This document shows, piece by piece, positions 1-50,975 of a DNA stretch of 64,000 bases. Position 1 is the stretch's first letter. Each line of letters begins with the position of its first letter. Under the pieces are notes generated by a model. That model was given only the letters and a program-made list of their open reading frames with translations, had not been told where the DNA came from and made no database searches. The position numbers and the translations under genes are program-made. Source of the DNA: Diadophis punctatus similis (taxonomy: Eukaryota > Chordata > Lepidosauria > Squamata > Dipsadidae); assembly GCA_023053685.1 (NCBI GenBank), contig JALIGW010000004.1, positions 84,021,154 through 84,085,153 of the forward strand, given 5' to 3'.

Positions 1-142
1 GAAGACCCACAAGCCCATCCTCCACCTACTGGGAAGGCAGTCCTTGTCTCTCTCTTCTTTTTTTTCCCTGCGAAGTGTCAGAATTAGTAGTCAGTTGTCA
101 TTTTGGGTACAGTTTTACTGGTTGAGCTGTGATAAGCTGGGC

Positions 143-703
143 CCTTCCTTCCTTCCTTCCTTCCTTCCTTCCTTCCTTCCTTCCTTCCTTGCCTGTCTTC
201 CCCTCACTCTCCTTCCTTACCTTCCTTCCTTCCTTCTTCCTTCCTTCCTTCCTTCTTCCTTCCTTCCTTCCTTTCTTGCCTGCCTGCCTTTCTCCTCACT
301 CTTCTTTCCTTCCTTTCCTCCCTTCTTCCTTCCTTTCTTTCTTTCTTTCTTTCTCTTTCTTTTTTCTTTCTTTCTTTCCTTCTTTCTTTCTTGCTTGCTT
401 GCTTGCCTGCCTGACTCCTCACCCTCCTCTCCTTTCCTTTCTCCCTTCTCCCTTCTTTCCTTCCTTCTTTCCCTTTCCCTTTCTGCCTGCCTGCCTTCCC
501 CTCACTCTCCTTCCTTTCCTTCTGCCTTCTTTCCTTCCTTCCTTCTTTCCCCTTACCTTCCTGCCTGTCTTCCCCTCACTCTCCTTTCTTCCTTCCCTTC
601 CTTCCCTTCCTTCTTTCCCCTTCCCTTCCTTCGTGCCTACCTGCCTGCCCCTCACCTCCCTCCCTTCCTTCCTCCCTCCCTCCCTCCCTCCCTCTTCCAT
701 GAT
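143..703. repeat. (CCTT)n-rich polypyrimidine simple repeat
   Basis: Almost pure C/T on the plus strand, built from imperfect CCTT and CTTT units with recurrent CTGCC interruptions. The open frames across it (Ser/Leu/Phe/Pro-only or Lys/Arg/Glu/Gly-only translations) are products of the repeat, not genes. Confidence 0.95.
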
Positions 704-1082
704 GGAACAGTGAAGGCTTTTCATTCTTCCAACTGCGAACTTGTGAAAAAGTCCTACTGGTGTCCGTGGAAGACAACCATGAAAGACCGGAACAGAAAGG
801 GTGTTTCTGCCCCAGAACCTTGCAGCCAAACTGGGGGCGGGGGATTTGCCATCAACCAAATGAACTGTGGCAGGCCATCTGGACTTCAACACTTGAGCTA
901 GCACAAGTCAGACCATATTTCTTGTAACAGGCAGCAGAAAAAGACAGGCAGAGGTTGCCAGCAGGATCCAACGGTGGGCAGGTGGCGGCCTTGTGACCTT
1001 CAAACCTGACCAAGGCTTGACCAGATTCCCACTGAGACAACATAGACCAGGCCTAAAGAAGAGTTTACCCTAACCCTGGCCT
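704..1082. other. unassigned intergenic DNA
   Basis: Non-repetitive to the eye and without a convincing coding frame or splice pattern. I see nothing that supports a gene here. Confidence 0.4.
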
Positions 1083-1213
<131 letters not shown>

Positions 1214-1416
1214 AAACTTTGAGGGGTCTAGAGATCCCACCAGCTTTCCTCGCAGGGCCAATGACCAGAGGTGATGCGAAGTGTCATCTAACATCTGGAA
1301 GAACCACAATTCCCCCCCTCCAAATATGGAATATGTCAAGGTTGGTCAGCCTCATAAGGAAGACCAGTCTGAAAATCCATCCCATGGGAAAACCAGAGAT
1401 TGGTTAAAATAACACA

Positions 1417-1921
1417 CAGGTAGGAGGTCCTTGACTTATGACCACCAGGGAGCCCCAAATGTCCGTTGTTCAGTGAGACATTTGTTAAGTGTGCCCCATT
1501 TTACGACCGTTCTTGCCACAGTTTCTAAACAAATCACTGCAGTTGTTAAGATAGTAACACGGTTAAGTTACACGGGCACTGAAAAAAAGTGACTTATGAC
1601 CATTTTTCACACTTACGACCATTGCAGCATCCCCAGGGTCACGTGATCCAAATTCAGACGGTTGGCAACTGACTCGTATTTATGACGGTCGCCATCATAA
1701 ATACGAGTCACGTGATCCCCTTTTGCAACCTTCTGACAAGCCAAGTCAATGTGGAAGCCGGATTCGCTTAATAACCGTGTGGCTAACTTAACCACTGCAG
1801 TCATTCACTTAACAACTGCGGCAAGAAAGGTCGTAGAATGAGGCAAAACTCACTTAACAAATTTCTCACTTAACGACATAACTTTTGGGCTCTGTTGTGG
1901 TCGTAAGTCAAGGACTACTTG
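1417..1921 (+). mobile_element. Tigger-like non-autonomous DNA element (snake MITE family A)
   Basis: Begins with a variant of CAGGTAG...GTCCTTGACTTA and ends with its inverse (GTAAGTCAAGGACTACTTG) followed by TA. The body carries the family's hallmarks: GAGCCC/AATTGTGG ends, repeated TTAAGTGAATC segments and CACGTGA motifs. TA at the target site and CAG termini suggest a Tc1/mariner-pogo (Tigger-like) origin; this is inference. Confidence 0.7.
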
Positions 1922-1925
1922 TATT

Positions 1926-2346
1926 AACCTAGGTAAGGAAGGTATTTTAGAATTATTTTTCCCATGCCTTGATCGTGTTTGAATCCCATTATGAACGCTC
2001 GTTTGCATAGCTAAATATCTGAATGGAGCTAGGATGGGTGATTACTTAAAAGGTTTTTCTCTGTCTTAATTTTATCTTTATTTCTGTTTCACCATCGTTC
2101 GCAAGGAACTAATTACCTTAAATAACCTTTTCTGCATTCAGGAATAAATAAATATTTTTTATTTATTTATTCCTTTTTTATACTAGTATTTATTATTTAT
2201 ACTATTATTATACTATTATTTATATTATTATACTGTCCTATTGTCCAAATTTACCTATACCTACTTTGCTTTTGTTTATGCTTATACCATACCTGTTATC
2301 TTGTACACGTTTTGACAAATAAAATAAATAATAAATAAATAAATAA
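1926..2346 (+). other. AT-rich tract, possible LINE 3' tail
   Basis: A/T-rich with TATTA runs, ending in an ACAAATAAAATAAATAA-type tail such as squamate LINEs often leave. No coding remnant is visible, so the assignment is weak. Confidence 0.25.
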
Positions 2347-2639
2347 AAACTTTGGAGGGAATGCAGTGGCAGAACTATGAAAAACAATAATACGAGTGGT
2401 GGGAAAAGAGAAGGAAAAAATTAGAATACTGTAAAAGGGAGAAGAAAGGAGGGAGGACGAAACGTCGGGGTTTTCCTTTTAAAACTATTGTCTAGGACTC
2501 TACCCTCTTATTTTTTTCCCCAGTATTGTGAATTTTAGATACAAAGAAATAGCATCTGGCTATCATTTCCTCCATCAAGGCTGCCCCCTGGGGGATAAAC
2601 GGTGGAACAACTCAATGGAAGAAAAACTGGTTTTTCTAC

Positions 2640-2795
2640 AGGCGGTTCTGGACTTACAACGGTCCGTTTTGTGACCGTTTGAAGTTACAATGGCACTGAA
2701 AAAAAGGGTCTTATGGCCGTTTTTCATACTTACGACCATTGCAGTACCCCCATGGTCACGTGATCAAAAGTCAGATGCTTGGTAACTGATTTTGT
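2640..2795 (+). mobile_element. Truncated copy of snake MITE family A
   Basis: Shares the terminal GTTCTGGACTTACAACGG segment, then GTGACCGTTTGAAGTTAC, CACTGAAAAAA and GTCACGTGATC with the other copies. It stops after about 155 bp, so only one end is present. Confidence 0.6.
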
Positions 2796-2814
2796 CCGGA
2801 ATGGTATAGGACTT

Positions 2815-2880
2815 CCTGCCTAAGAAGGGGGTTGGTCTAGAAGACCTCCAAGGTCCCTTCCAACTGTTATGCTGTTATCC
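2815..2880 (+). mobile_element. CR1 LINE 3'-end fragment
   Basis: Contains GGGGGTTGGTCTAGAAGACC and AAGGTCCCTTCCAACT, the 3'-terminal CR1 sequence, and runs straight into the following CCTT array. Confidence 0.75.
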
Positions 2881-3378
2881 TTCCTTCCTTCTCTTCTCTT
2901 CCCTTCCTTTCCTTCCTTCCTTCCTTCCCTTTCCTTCCTTCCTTCCCTTTCCTTTCCTTCCTTCCTTCCTTCCTTTCCTTTCCTTTCCTTTCCTTCCTTC
3001 CTTCCTTCCTTCCTTCCTTCCTTCCTTTTCTTTCCCTTCCTTCCTTCCCTTTCCTTTTTTCCTTCCTTCCTTTCCTTTCTCTTCCTTCCTTCCTTCCTTC
3101 CTTCCCTTCCCTCCTTTCCTTTCCTTCCTTCCTTTCCTTTCCCTTCCTTTCTTCTTCCTTCCCTTCCTTCCCCTTCCTTCCGTTCCGTTTCGTTCCGTTC
3201 CGTTCCGTTCCGTTCCGTTCCGTTCCGTTCCCTTCCCTTCCCTTCCGTTCCCTTCCCTTCCCTTCCCTTCCCTTCCCTTCCCTTCCCTTCCCTTCCCTTC
3301 CCTTCCTTCCTTCCTTCCTTCCTTCCTTCCTTCCTTCCTTCATTCATTCATTCATTCATTCATTCATTCATTCATTCT
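2878..3378. repeat. (CCTT)n/(CCGTT)n/(CATT)n compound microsatellite
   Basis: A 500-bp polypyrimidine array beginning at a CR1 3' end. It changes unit from CCTT to CCGTT to CCCTT to CATT and is followed by a second CR1 fragment, so it sits between two CR1 pieces. Confidence 0.95.
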
Positions 3379-3508
3379 CCATCACTGGAGGTTTTTAAGA
3401 AGAGACTGGACAGCCACTTGTCTGAAATGGTATCCAGTGTCCTGCTTGAACAGAGGGTTGGACTAGAAGACCTCCAAGGTCCCTTCCAGCTCTGTTATTC
3501 TGGATACA
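3379..3508 (+). mobile_element. CR1 LINE 3'-end fragment
   Basis: Carries CCATCACTGGAGGTTTTTAA, GAAGAGACTGGACAGCCA and CTAGAAGACCTCCAAGGTCC in CR1 order, ending at the usual CTCTGTTATTCTG terminus. Confidence 0.85.
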
Positions 3509-4130
3509 GCCTAAAGTTAAAGAATGTAGGTCCAGAAATGTTCCAGTACCGTAACTGAAGCCCTGCTGATTTCCAGCAATGACAATTAACTTTGTGCCCA
3601 GCAAATGGGGTTTCCAGCTACTATCAAAGCTATTTTTCATGCCCAATAACAAGGGAGAGGGAGAGTGGAAAAACACTAATTTACCAATTTGCACAGTTCT
3701 TTCCGTTTTTCCTTGAAACAAAAGGTCTCGCAGAAGGTGTAGAAAACTGAAAGCGAACAGTTGTTATCTGCACCACCAATCTAAATTCATTTATCACGGA
3801 GAAGCCACTTTTAAATTCTATTTCAAGAAGCTAAATGTGAAGAACATATATCTTGTGATCAGACCGTGTCTTTTTCTCTTTTGTTCAAAAATTAGGCACA
3901 GTAACATTGGCAGTTCACGGTAATCTCAGTTGTTCCAGTCCCAATCTTTATATAACACGTGTTATTAAATCCCTGCTGTCCACACACAAAATCAAGAGTC
4001 TGGCAATCCGTTAAGTAATTTGCTTTTTTTTTTTTGACCAGCAAATATTATTAAAAGGAATAAACGTTCAAGAGCTGCAGTACGTCAGATTCATCCTGAA
4101 ATCTTACGCTATTTAAATGGGTGTAGAATA
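3509..4130. other. unassigned intergenic DNA
   Basis: No open frame of interest, no recognised repeat and no structured RNA is visible. Confidence 0.4.
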
Positions 4131-4590
4131 CAGAACAGCAGAGTTGGAAGGGACCTTGGAGGTCTTCTAGTCCAACCCCCTGCTCAAGCAGGAGACCCTA
4201 CGCCATTCCAGACCAATGATTGTTTAGTCTCTTCTTAAAAGCCTCCAGTGATGGAGCACCCACAACTTCGTTCCACTGATTAATTGTTCCAACTGTCAGG
4301 AAATTTCTCCTTAGTTCTAAGTTGCTTCTCTCCTTGTTTAGTTTCCACCCATTACTTCTTGTCCTACCCTCAGGTGCTTTGGAGAATAGCTTCACTCCCT
4401 CTTCTTTATGGCAACCTCTGAGATATTGGAAGACTGCTATCATGTCTCCCCTGGTCCTTCTTTTCATTAAACTAGACATACCCAGTTCCTGCAACCTTCT
4501 TCATATGTTTTCGCCTCCAGTCCCCTAATCATCTTTGTTGCTCTTCTCTGCGCTCTTTCCAGAGTCTCAACATCTTTTTTGCATAATCTT
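4131..4590 (-). mobile_element. CR1 LINE 3'-terminal fragment (long copy)
   Basis: Antisense CR1: starts CAGAGTTGGAAGGGACCTTG and continues through the cross-CR1 segments GTTCCACTGATTAATTG, AGGAAATTTCTCCTTAG and CTCATTAAACTAGACATAC-like sequence to TCCAGAGTCTCAACATC. It is about 460 bp of the CR1 3' region, 5'-truncated as usual. Confidence 0.85.
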
Positions 4591-4964
4591 TCCTTTTAGT
4601 AAATCATTCCTATTAAACATTCCAATCAGAGCTGCTCTTTCCACTTCTTCTAATAACCACTCCATGCGTGTAGCTGACCTTAAGTTTCCATCTGTTGAGG
4701 AAGACTTTCCAAAATGTAGGATCCCTTGGCAGCTACCAATTCCCTGGTCAACTTTATTCTGCAGGGTTTCTACTACATTTGCAAAGTTATTCTCACTGAA
4801 TTGTCTCTCCGGAGCAACGGGGTACAAGGGTTGAGGATGGGGTGCTTGCAAACGTTCATGGTTTCCGTGGCTATGTTTAAACACGTATTATCCCAATCGG
4901 AAAAGTCTGGGGAACGTATGAGCACTTCTGGATGGTGCCTCTGAAAAATTCTGTCATTATTCAG

Positions 4965-5112
4965 TAGAGATTCTCCGTCATCCAGGTCATGGTTGTCCCA
5001 AAGGTGCTTTTTTAAGGAGGCAACTGGACTTTCTGGTTTTTTCTTTTGAAGATGTTTTGCTTGTCATCCGAGAAGCTTCTTCAGCTCTGACTGGAGGGTG
5101 GGGAATGGAAGG
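4965..5112 (+). mobile_element. Half copy of fold-back repeat (family B)
   Basis: ATCCAGGTCATGGTTGTCCC, then ACTGGACTTTCTGGTTTTTT and GAAGCTTCTTCAGCTCTGAC match one arm of the complete palindromic copy at 35403-35632. Confidence 0.55.
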
Positions 5113-5489
5113 ATTGATATTCCTTGCATACAGCTGGTCATTTGCATCCTTTTAGAGAGTCATTGAGGCCACTTGGAGGTTTCTCTATGTCCTCAGGGTC
5201 ACCTGAGTGGGGCTCCTGGTTCCTGCCATTATCGCTGCTGCTTTTCCAAGTCTCGGCACCCCCAAACCTTTCTGCTAATTGTAAATGGGCCGTGTTTGGA
5301 ACTTGCTTTGGACAAAACCCTTCATGCAACACTTCTTTTGGAGGTGAGTGTGAGCAAAGAGGCCAGTTACGAAACACGAGCCAAGTGCTGTGGGTTGCCA
5401 AGGCCGAGTTCATGGAGACAGCTTGGAAGAACATCTTGCACATTACAATGCATTAGCTGGCTTGAAGGGAATTGTATATGTATATGTAT

Positions 5490-5705
5490 GTATATGTATA
5501 TTTGTATTTGTTTATTTGTCAAGCATATATGATTATAAGCAAAGTATAAACAGTAAAACATGATTGAATATATATGTAATAGTACAAGCATGAATAAGAG
5601 TAAAAGAGGTATGAAGATATGGGTACATTAGGACAGGAACGGTAGGCACGATGTGCGCTTATGCACGCCCCTTACCGACCTCTTAGGAATGGGGTGAGGT
5701 CGATG
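5490..5705 (-). mobile_element. probable LINE 3' region fragment
   Basis: The AAGCATATATGATTATAAGC ... ACATTAGGACAGGAACGG ... CCTTACCGACCTCTTAGG sequence looks like an interspersed squamate LINE 3' region known to me from other snake DNA. Identity rests on memory only. Confidence 0.3.
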
Positions 5706-5855
<150 letters not shown>

Positions 5856-6185
5856 AATAGAGGTTGCTTGGGATTTGCAGAAGTTGGAAAAGGAGGGTGT
5901 TCCTGAAGGGACTTGGAAGTCCTGCCTTTGCAAGGAGAACCATCTGGCAAGGGGGATCCCAGGATCTGTTTGTCTCATGGCCATGCTGGATTAAATTCAA
6001 TAAGTTACACCCGAAGGCCGGACTCAGAAATCTGTGTTGTGGCCCGCCAGCGGAGCTTGGTGGCAGATTCAGACAGTGAGAAGGTTGGGGAGGAACATGG
6101 GCCAGTCCTGGAGTCTGGGGAAGGCTATGACGAGGGCTCTGTGTCCGAGGCAGAGAGGGGGCCAGGGCCGTCCAGCAGTTATTAG

Positions 6186-6430
6186 GAGCTGAAGTGGTGC
6201 AGTGGTTAAATGCAGCCATTGCAGGCTGACTCTAGTTCAACAGTTCAGCTGTTCAAATCTCACTAGGCTCAAGGTTGACTCAGCCTTCCATCCTTCTGAG
6301 GTGGGTAAAATGAGGACCCAGATTGTTGGGGGCGATATGCTGAACTCTGTAAACCGCTTAGAGAGGGCTGTAAAGCACTATGAAGCGGTATATAAGAAAA
6401 GTGCTATTGCTATTGCTATTGCCTTCGGAC
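6186..6430 (+). mobile_element. tRNA-derived SINE
   Basis: The head GTGGTGCAGTGGTTAAATGC has an A-box-like sequence and GTTCAAATCTC a B-box-like one. The body includes AAGGTTGACTCAGCCTTCC and ACCGCTTAGAGAGGGCTGTA, ending in (GCTATT)n. Antisense relatives lie at 25283, 36869 and 63541. Confidence 0.8.
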
Positions 6431-6624
6431 GGTGCCAGCAGTTTCTTAAAGCAGCCGTCTTCTCTCCCTGCCCCCCCAAATCAGGCAAAATGTCCAAATC
6501 CTAACACTGGATCCTAAAAAATTGTTTTTAAAAATAAAAACACAGTGAAGCCAGGTTAATTGATTGAAAAAAGACTAGATAATACTTTGATCCCCCTTCA
6601 AAAAAATAAATCCTCCTCTACTAT

Positions 6625-6942
6625 AGACGTCCTCGGCTTACGACCACAATTGAGCCCAAAATTTCTATTGCTAAATGGGACATTTGTTAGGTGAGTTTTG
6701 CTCCATTTTACAACTTTTCTTTTGCCACTGTTGTTAAATGAATCCATGCAGTTATGTTAGCCACCCGGTTGTTAAGCGAATCTGGCTTCCCCGTCGACTT
6801 TGCTTGTCAGATGGTCGCAAAAGGGAATCACGTGACACTACAACTGTCATAGGAGTCCGTTGCCAAGCTGGTCTGAATTTTGATCACGTGACCGTTTTAA
6901 GTTCGGTCACTAAATGAACTGTTAAGTCAAGATCTACGCGTA
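6625..6942 (+). mobile_element. Snake MITE family A copy
   Basis: GTCCTCGGCTTACGACCACA start, then AATTGAGCCCAAAATTTCTA, TGTTAAGCGAATCTGGCTTC and a GATCACGTGACC near the far end. The right terminus is degraded (AAGTCAAGATCTACG). Confidence 0.75.
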
Positions 6943-7159
6943 TTGCTTACTGTTTTAAATTAGTAACTATTTTGTCTGAATCGGGGTGTATGGGGTGCTC
7001 AGGGAGGGGTAGCACCTCTGGTGTAGGGGCATGTCGTGTCCTTTTACGGCAGCTTTTAGGGCAGCTCGTTCACCTTTTGTCCCCTGTCCCACCTGTCACT
7101 CAGCTCTCACCTGTGGCTCCTAGCAGTTGTAGCATGCGCAGCGGCCACACCCTGGGCAA

Positions 7160-7500
7160 CAGCTTCAACAGGCTGGCCAAACCAGGTTGAGAGTAGCTGT
7201 TGGGTCACCGACCTTCCGTGAGATAGGGACTTGTCTATCCCGAGCATGTGAAGACAGATTCCGGCGGACTGAGCGGATGAAACCTACTAGAATAGGACAA
7301 CGGTCATGGAGGCGGTCTCTGCAAGCGATGTGGTACGCTAAGAGCACGGCAAGACATGAAAGACGCCCTGGTCAACCACTGCGCCCAGCCCATCTCCAAC
7401 TGTCTCGACTCTTGTCCTGCTATTTGGAGCAAGATGGAATCTGGGAAGAGAGAGTGAGGCTGACTATGCGCACCTCTCCCTCACTTTAGTCCAATTCACG
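7160..7500 (+). other. unassigned GC-richer segment, possible repeat
   Basis: The 100-codon frame here has no recognisable domain. Its composition and CACTGCGCCCAGCCC-type sequence suggest an interspersed-repeat remnant rather than an exon, but I cannot name the family. Confidence 0.25.
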
Positions 7501-7904
7501 CGCAAGTCTTGACATCCCCCCCCCCAATTGATAGATGTCAAAGTCCTCTTCGAATACGATGGACGAACATCATCATTTTGTCTGAATAGCTCTTATGGTG
7601 AAGTAAGTACTATTTAATTATGTGATTTATTAAAATTTATATACCCGCCCAACTCATACATAGCTATCTCGGGGCGGTATATAAAATACTATAAAATATA
7701 TAACTGTGCTGACTTATCTCAGGCAACAGTTCCCCCCACCCCACCCCCCCGGATTTTTGCAAGAGGTTAATGGGAAGACAGGAGACTCGGCTCAAAAATT
7801 ATCCGAGTGCAGAAAGTTTTGCTTTCAAAGAAATCCCAGTCGCTTGACGCAATCGAAGGCGCTCCCCCCCCTCCCAAAAGGGGACCCAGAAAGACAAAAG
7901 GCCG

Positions 7905-9381
7905 CTCTAAATTATATAACACTTTATTGCAGCATCGGCAAAGATCAGATTTCAGAAGCTGGTGAAGATCGGGTGTGTGGCGTTGTTGCTGACGGTGCGT
8001 GTCGCGTGTGAAATGTTACAAGTCGTACAATCTCATTTTTAAAAGTCTACATTAAAAGAACTCAACGGCGGTCAAAAGAATTTCAAAGCGGCGAGGAAAA
8101 CGAAAACAGAAACAAACAAACAAACAAAATCCGAATAGCCTACGGATGTGTCCTTTAAACCGAATGTACTACGCGCTATATGAAAGCCATCGAAAAGAAG
8201 GAGGGGGAAAAAAGGAAAAAAAGAAGCAAACAATATCCCCTCCCCCACGCCACAACTATAACTAACTAACAAAGATTGTCAAAAAAAAAACCCTGACCGG
8301 AGAAACTTTATCTCAATTTAGAAAAATAAAAATTCTACTTTTCTGCCAACTATTTTTTTTTTACCTTTTTTTTTTCCTTTTCGTTTTTGTTTTAAATATG
8401 TAGACACAGAGGCTTATCAACCCATGAAAGTCAACAGAACATTCAGCTCCACTTCCTGGCATCTGTCTGTCGTGCTGACTGGCACATTTTGGTTTTTTTA
8501 CTGATGCTTTAAATGAGCTCCTCTCTAAAGACCCCTGGCTGGTGTCAGGCTGTTCAAAGCAACTTTTGGTCAATGCTCTCTTCCCCCCCTTTCTCTCTTC
8601 CCCACTTCCCAACTACCTGCAACTTTCTGGAGAACATCCCACTTCCTTGTTTCTGGTTCCTTCACCTCTCTCTCTCTCTCACCCCACGCAACCTGGAACA
8701 GACCGCTTTCCTATCAGATCATTGCCTTCCAAGGAAAATATCTTGCGTTTCGGTAAATCCGTTGCCGTTTTGCTTCTCCTGGGTGGTGGTGGTGGGGGCT
8801 TTACTAGTCCTTGTTTTAGGACTTCTCTAGAGCTGGCTTGCATCCCTCCCAAAGAAAGCACTATCTCCTGGCACACCGCCACGCGTCGTTCCGTGAAAAC
8901 GCCGCTCTAAGTTTATTATTATTAATTATTCTTACTTATTTCCCCCACCCCACCCCAGACTTAGCCACCCAAACTGTCTCTCTGTTCCAGCATAATCCGT
9001 CTTATTTTTGTTTTAAGTTGCTCTTATTTTGTTAACTGAACTGCTCCACCGGTCAAGTTAACCATCTCATTTATTCCGTTCTCATGAAAAGGTTAACCCT
9101 CGCAGCACATGGTATCCGTAACAAGATGGTTCTTTTTTTTTTTGTTTTGACAGGCCATGACTGGAAGCTTCCACTATTTCTGTTTTTTTTTTTTTTTGTT
9201 TTTTTTTAATAAGAGGCTGGTGCATCCTGCTCTCCGGCCCCCAGCCTGCCCATCGCTCAACTCTCTTGAAGACTGACATGCTCAGATGTGTCCGCTGCTC
9301 TCGGTTTAATTGCTGGAGGACTCCACTAATCCACAACATTGGAGATACGGGACCTGATGTGAGATGACTCTTGCGGCTGGA
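7905..9381 (-). other. UPF2: UPF2 3' untranslated region (probable extent)
   Basis: Follows the UPF2 stop codon on the minus strand with no intron evident. The 3' limit is inferred from the AATAAA at 7928-7923; earlier AATAAA motifs could give shorter forms. It includes A- and T-rich runs typical of a UTR and no coding frame. Confidence 0.45.
7923..7928 (-). promoter_or_regulatory. UPF2: candidate UPF2 polyadenylation signal AATAAA
   Basis: AATAAA on the minus strand about 1.45 kb downstream of the UPF2 stop. It is the most distal canonical signal before the sequence turns into intergenic repeats. Confidence 0.45.
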
Positions 9382-48860
<39,479 letters not shown>

Positions 48861-49020
48861 TGTGTTATCCAGGAAGATCTGAAAGATTAGGAGCAGCAGG
48901 GTGTCATTACGCCCACCAGGGATTACTCAAAGCCTTTGTTTTTCAAAACTGCATCTACCAATACATTCCCACCCTACAGGATGTCAGATAATCCATGAAG
49001 ATGGATTACCTCCATGAATA

Positions 49021-49387
49021 CAGGTAGTCCTAGACTTACAACAGTTCGTTTAATGACAATTTGAAGTTACGACGGCACCGGAAAAAGTGACTTATGACCA
49101 TTTTCACACTTATGACCGTTGCAGCATCCCCATGGTCACGTGATCAGAATTCAGACAGCTGGCAACTGGCTCGTATTTATGACCGTTTGCAGCATCCCGG
49201 GGGTCATGTGATCCCCCTTGGGACTCTTCTGACAAGGGGAAGCCAGATTCACTTAACTGTGTTACTGCAGTAGTTCACGTGACAACTCTGGAAAGGCTGT
49301 AAAATGGTGCAAATCTCACTTAATAACTGCCTCGCTTAGCAACATACATTTTGGGCTCAATTGTGGTCGTAAGTCAAGGACTACTTG
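49021..49387 (+). mobile_element. Snake MITE family A, complete, in intron 1
   Basis: TA|CAGGTAGTCCTAGACTTACA ... GTAAGTCAAGGACTACTTG|TA, 367 bp; TA at both ends. Confidence 0.88.
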
Positions 49388-49970
49388 TACATATTAGATA
49401 TATGTTGGCTTCTTTCAATCTGACACTCTGCCAGTGTGTTAAAAACTCCACTAAAAGCCAACACATCTAGAGGCCAACTTTTTTTTTTAAATGTTGCTCA
49501 CAGCTGAAGAAAGTAGTGAAGTCTGCAAACACACAACAGCTTAAACAAACGCACTAGCAGGTTGTACTGTCCTCTAAAAGGCATACAATGTTCAGCTGCT
49601 ATATTTTATTTCAGTCCAAGAATAGTATGAATTATTTAACGCCGAGCAGGTAATAAATAGAGCCGTAAAAAGCTGCACGCCCAATAAACACGTGTTTAAA
49701 ATTTTTCAAAGATTTGAATTCCAAACCTCAAGGGGTTTTTTTTTGGGGGGGGGGGAGATGTTTCCTATTCAGATAATTCAGAATTTAATTCCATTGCAGT
49801 CAAAGGCCAACAATTTCCAAAAAGATAAACGTCCAACAGAGGAGTATATTATAAACAATGCAATACATAACAACACAGTTAAGATAAAAACACCAAGTGA
49901 TTTTGTGGTACAACAAGAGAGACCTGGACTATCTCTTTTGGGGGTGTCCACTTACTTCTCCTGCATTATA

Positions 49971-50215
49971 CAGATAGTCCTTGACTTACGACCGTTAATT
50001 GAGCCCAAAATTTATACTGCTAAGTGAGACAGTTGTTAAGTGAATTTAGCCCCATTTTACCTTTCTAGCCACTGTTAAGTGAATCACTGCAGTTGTTAAG
50101 TTAGCAAAACGATTTTTAAGTGAATCTGGTTTCCCCGTGGACTTTGGTTGTCAGAAGGTCACAAAAAGGGGATCACATGGACCCCCCTCCCTGGGACACT
50201 GCGACCATTTCAAAG
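49971..50215 (+). mobile_element. Snake MITE family A, left part
   Basis: TA|CAGATAGTCCTTGACTTACG then AATTGAGCCCAAAATTTATA and TTAAGTGAATCTGGTTTCC; truncated after GGGACACTGCGACC. Confidence 0.8.
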
Positions 50216-50383
50216 TGTTTGTAAAAAATAAACTTTTTCCCCCCCTGTAAGACGATCTTCCTTTTTATGACCAATATATAACCTTTTTCCATTTACTTTT
50301 CACTAAGGAATTGCAATGACAGAAATCTGCTCCTCCTACTTATTCTTAGTTGCTCACTATGGTCTCACTTTATAGCAGGTTTC

Positions 50384-50490
50384 CAATCTTGACAACTTTA
50401 AGACTTGTGGACTTCAACTCCCAGAATTCCTCCGCCAGCAAAGCTGGGGGTTGAAGTCCACAAGTCTTAAAGTTGCCAAGGTTGGAGACC
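50384..50490 (+). mobile_element. palindromic MITE family C (variant)
   Basis: GTTTCCAATCTTGACAACTT ... AAGTTGCCAAGGTTGGAGAC hairpin; a second family C copy sits 12 bp further on. Confidence 0.7.
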
Positions 50491-50502
50491 CATACTATAT
50501 AG

Positions 50503-50634
50503 CAGTGTTTCCCAACCTTGGCAACTTGACGATGTCTGGACTTCAACTCCCAGAATTCCCCAGCCAGCGCTGGCTGGGGAATTCTGGGAGTTGAAGTCCA
50601 GACATCTTCAAGTTGCCAAGGTTGGGAAACACTG
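50503..50634 (+). mobile_element. palindromic hAT MITE family C
   Basis: 132-bp hairpin CAGTGTTTCCCAACCTTGGC ... GGTTGGGAAACACTG, flanked by CTATATAG and CTTTATAG (8 bp, one mismatch). Confidence 0.88.
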
Positions 50635-50699
50635 CTTTATAGCATTCTGAAATGTCAGATAGCTGCAGTATGGTTATGTTTCTTTCTTTAAAACCCTGG

Positions 50700-50975
50700 G
50701 AAGTAACTTATTTTCCTTGGCTGATCTTGAAAAACTAACCACGGTTGCGTTTGGCTGCAAGAAAGACCTCAGCAAGAAGATAAAATGGAAAGTTGAAGAG
50801 ATGCTAGAAGCAGGCAACGGCAAACTACTTTGGTGTCGAAATGCTGTCAGAAAACTTTCACATACAATGTCACCAGGAATTAAAATTCAGTCGAGGGTAG
50901 CTTGACCATTTTTAAAGAGAGACTCAGGGCTGGACAAACCATGATATTCTTCGGGGCTGATGACTATTTCTTGGG
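50700..50975 (+). other. possible SINE-like remnant
   Basis: AGAAGCAGGCAACGGCAAAC followed by a CACCAGGAATTAAAATTCAG tail resembles a degraded squamate retroposon. The family is not certain. Confidence 0.25.

Noticed and set aside
6186..6300. tRNA-like A and B boxes as a possible tRNA gene
   Set aside because: The sequence does not fold into a tRNA with an acceptor stem and continues into a SINE body; other SINE heads were rejected for the same reason.
7187..7489. 100-codon frame rich in Arg and Thr
   Set aside because: No recognisable domain or splice sites; flanked by repeats downstream of the UPF2 polyadenylation region.
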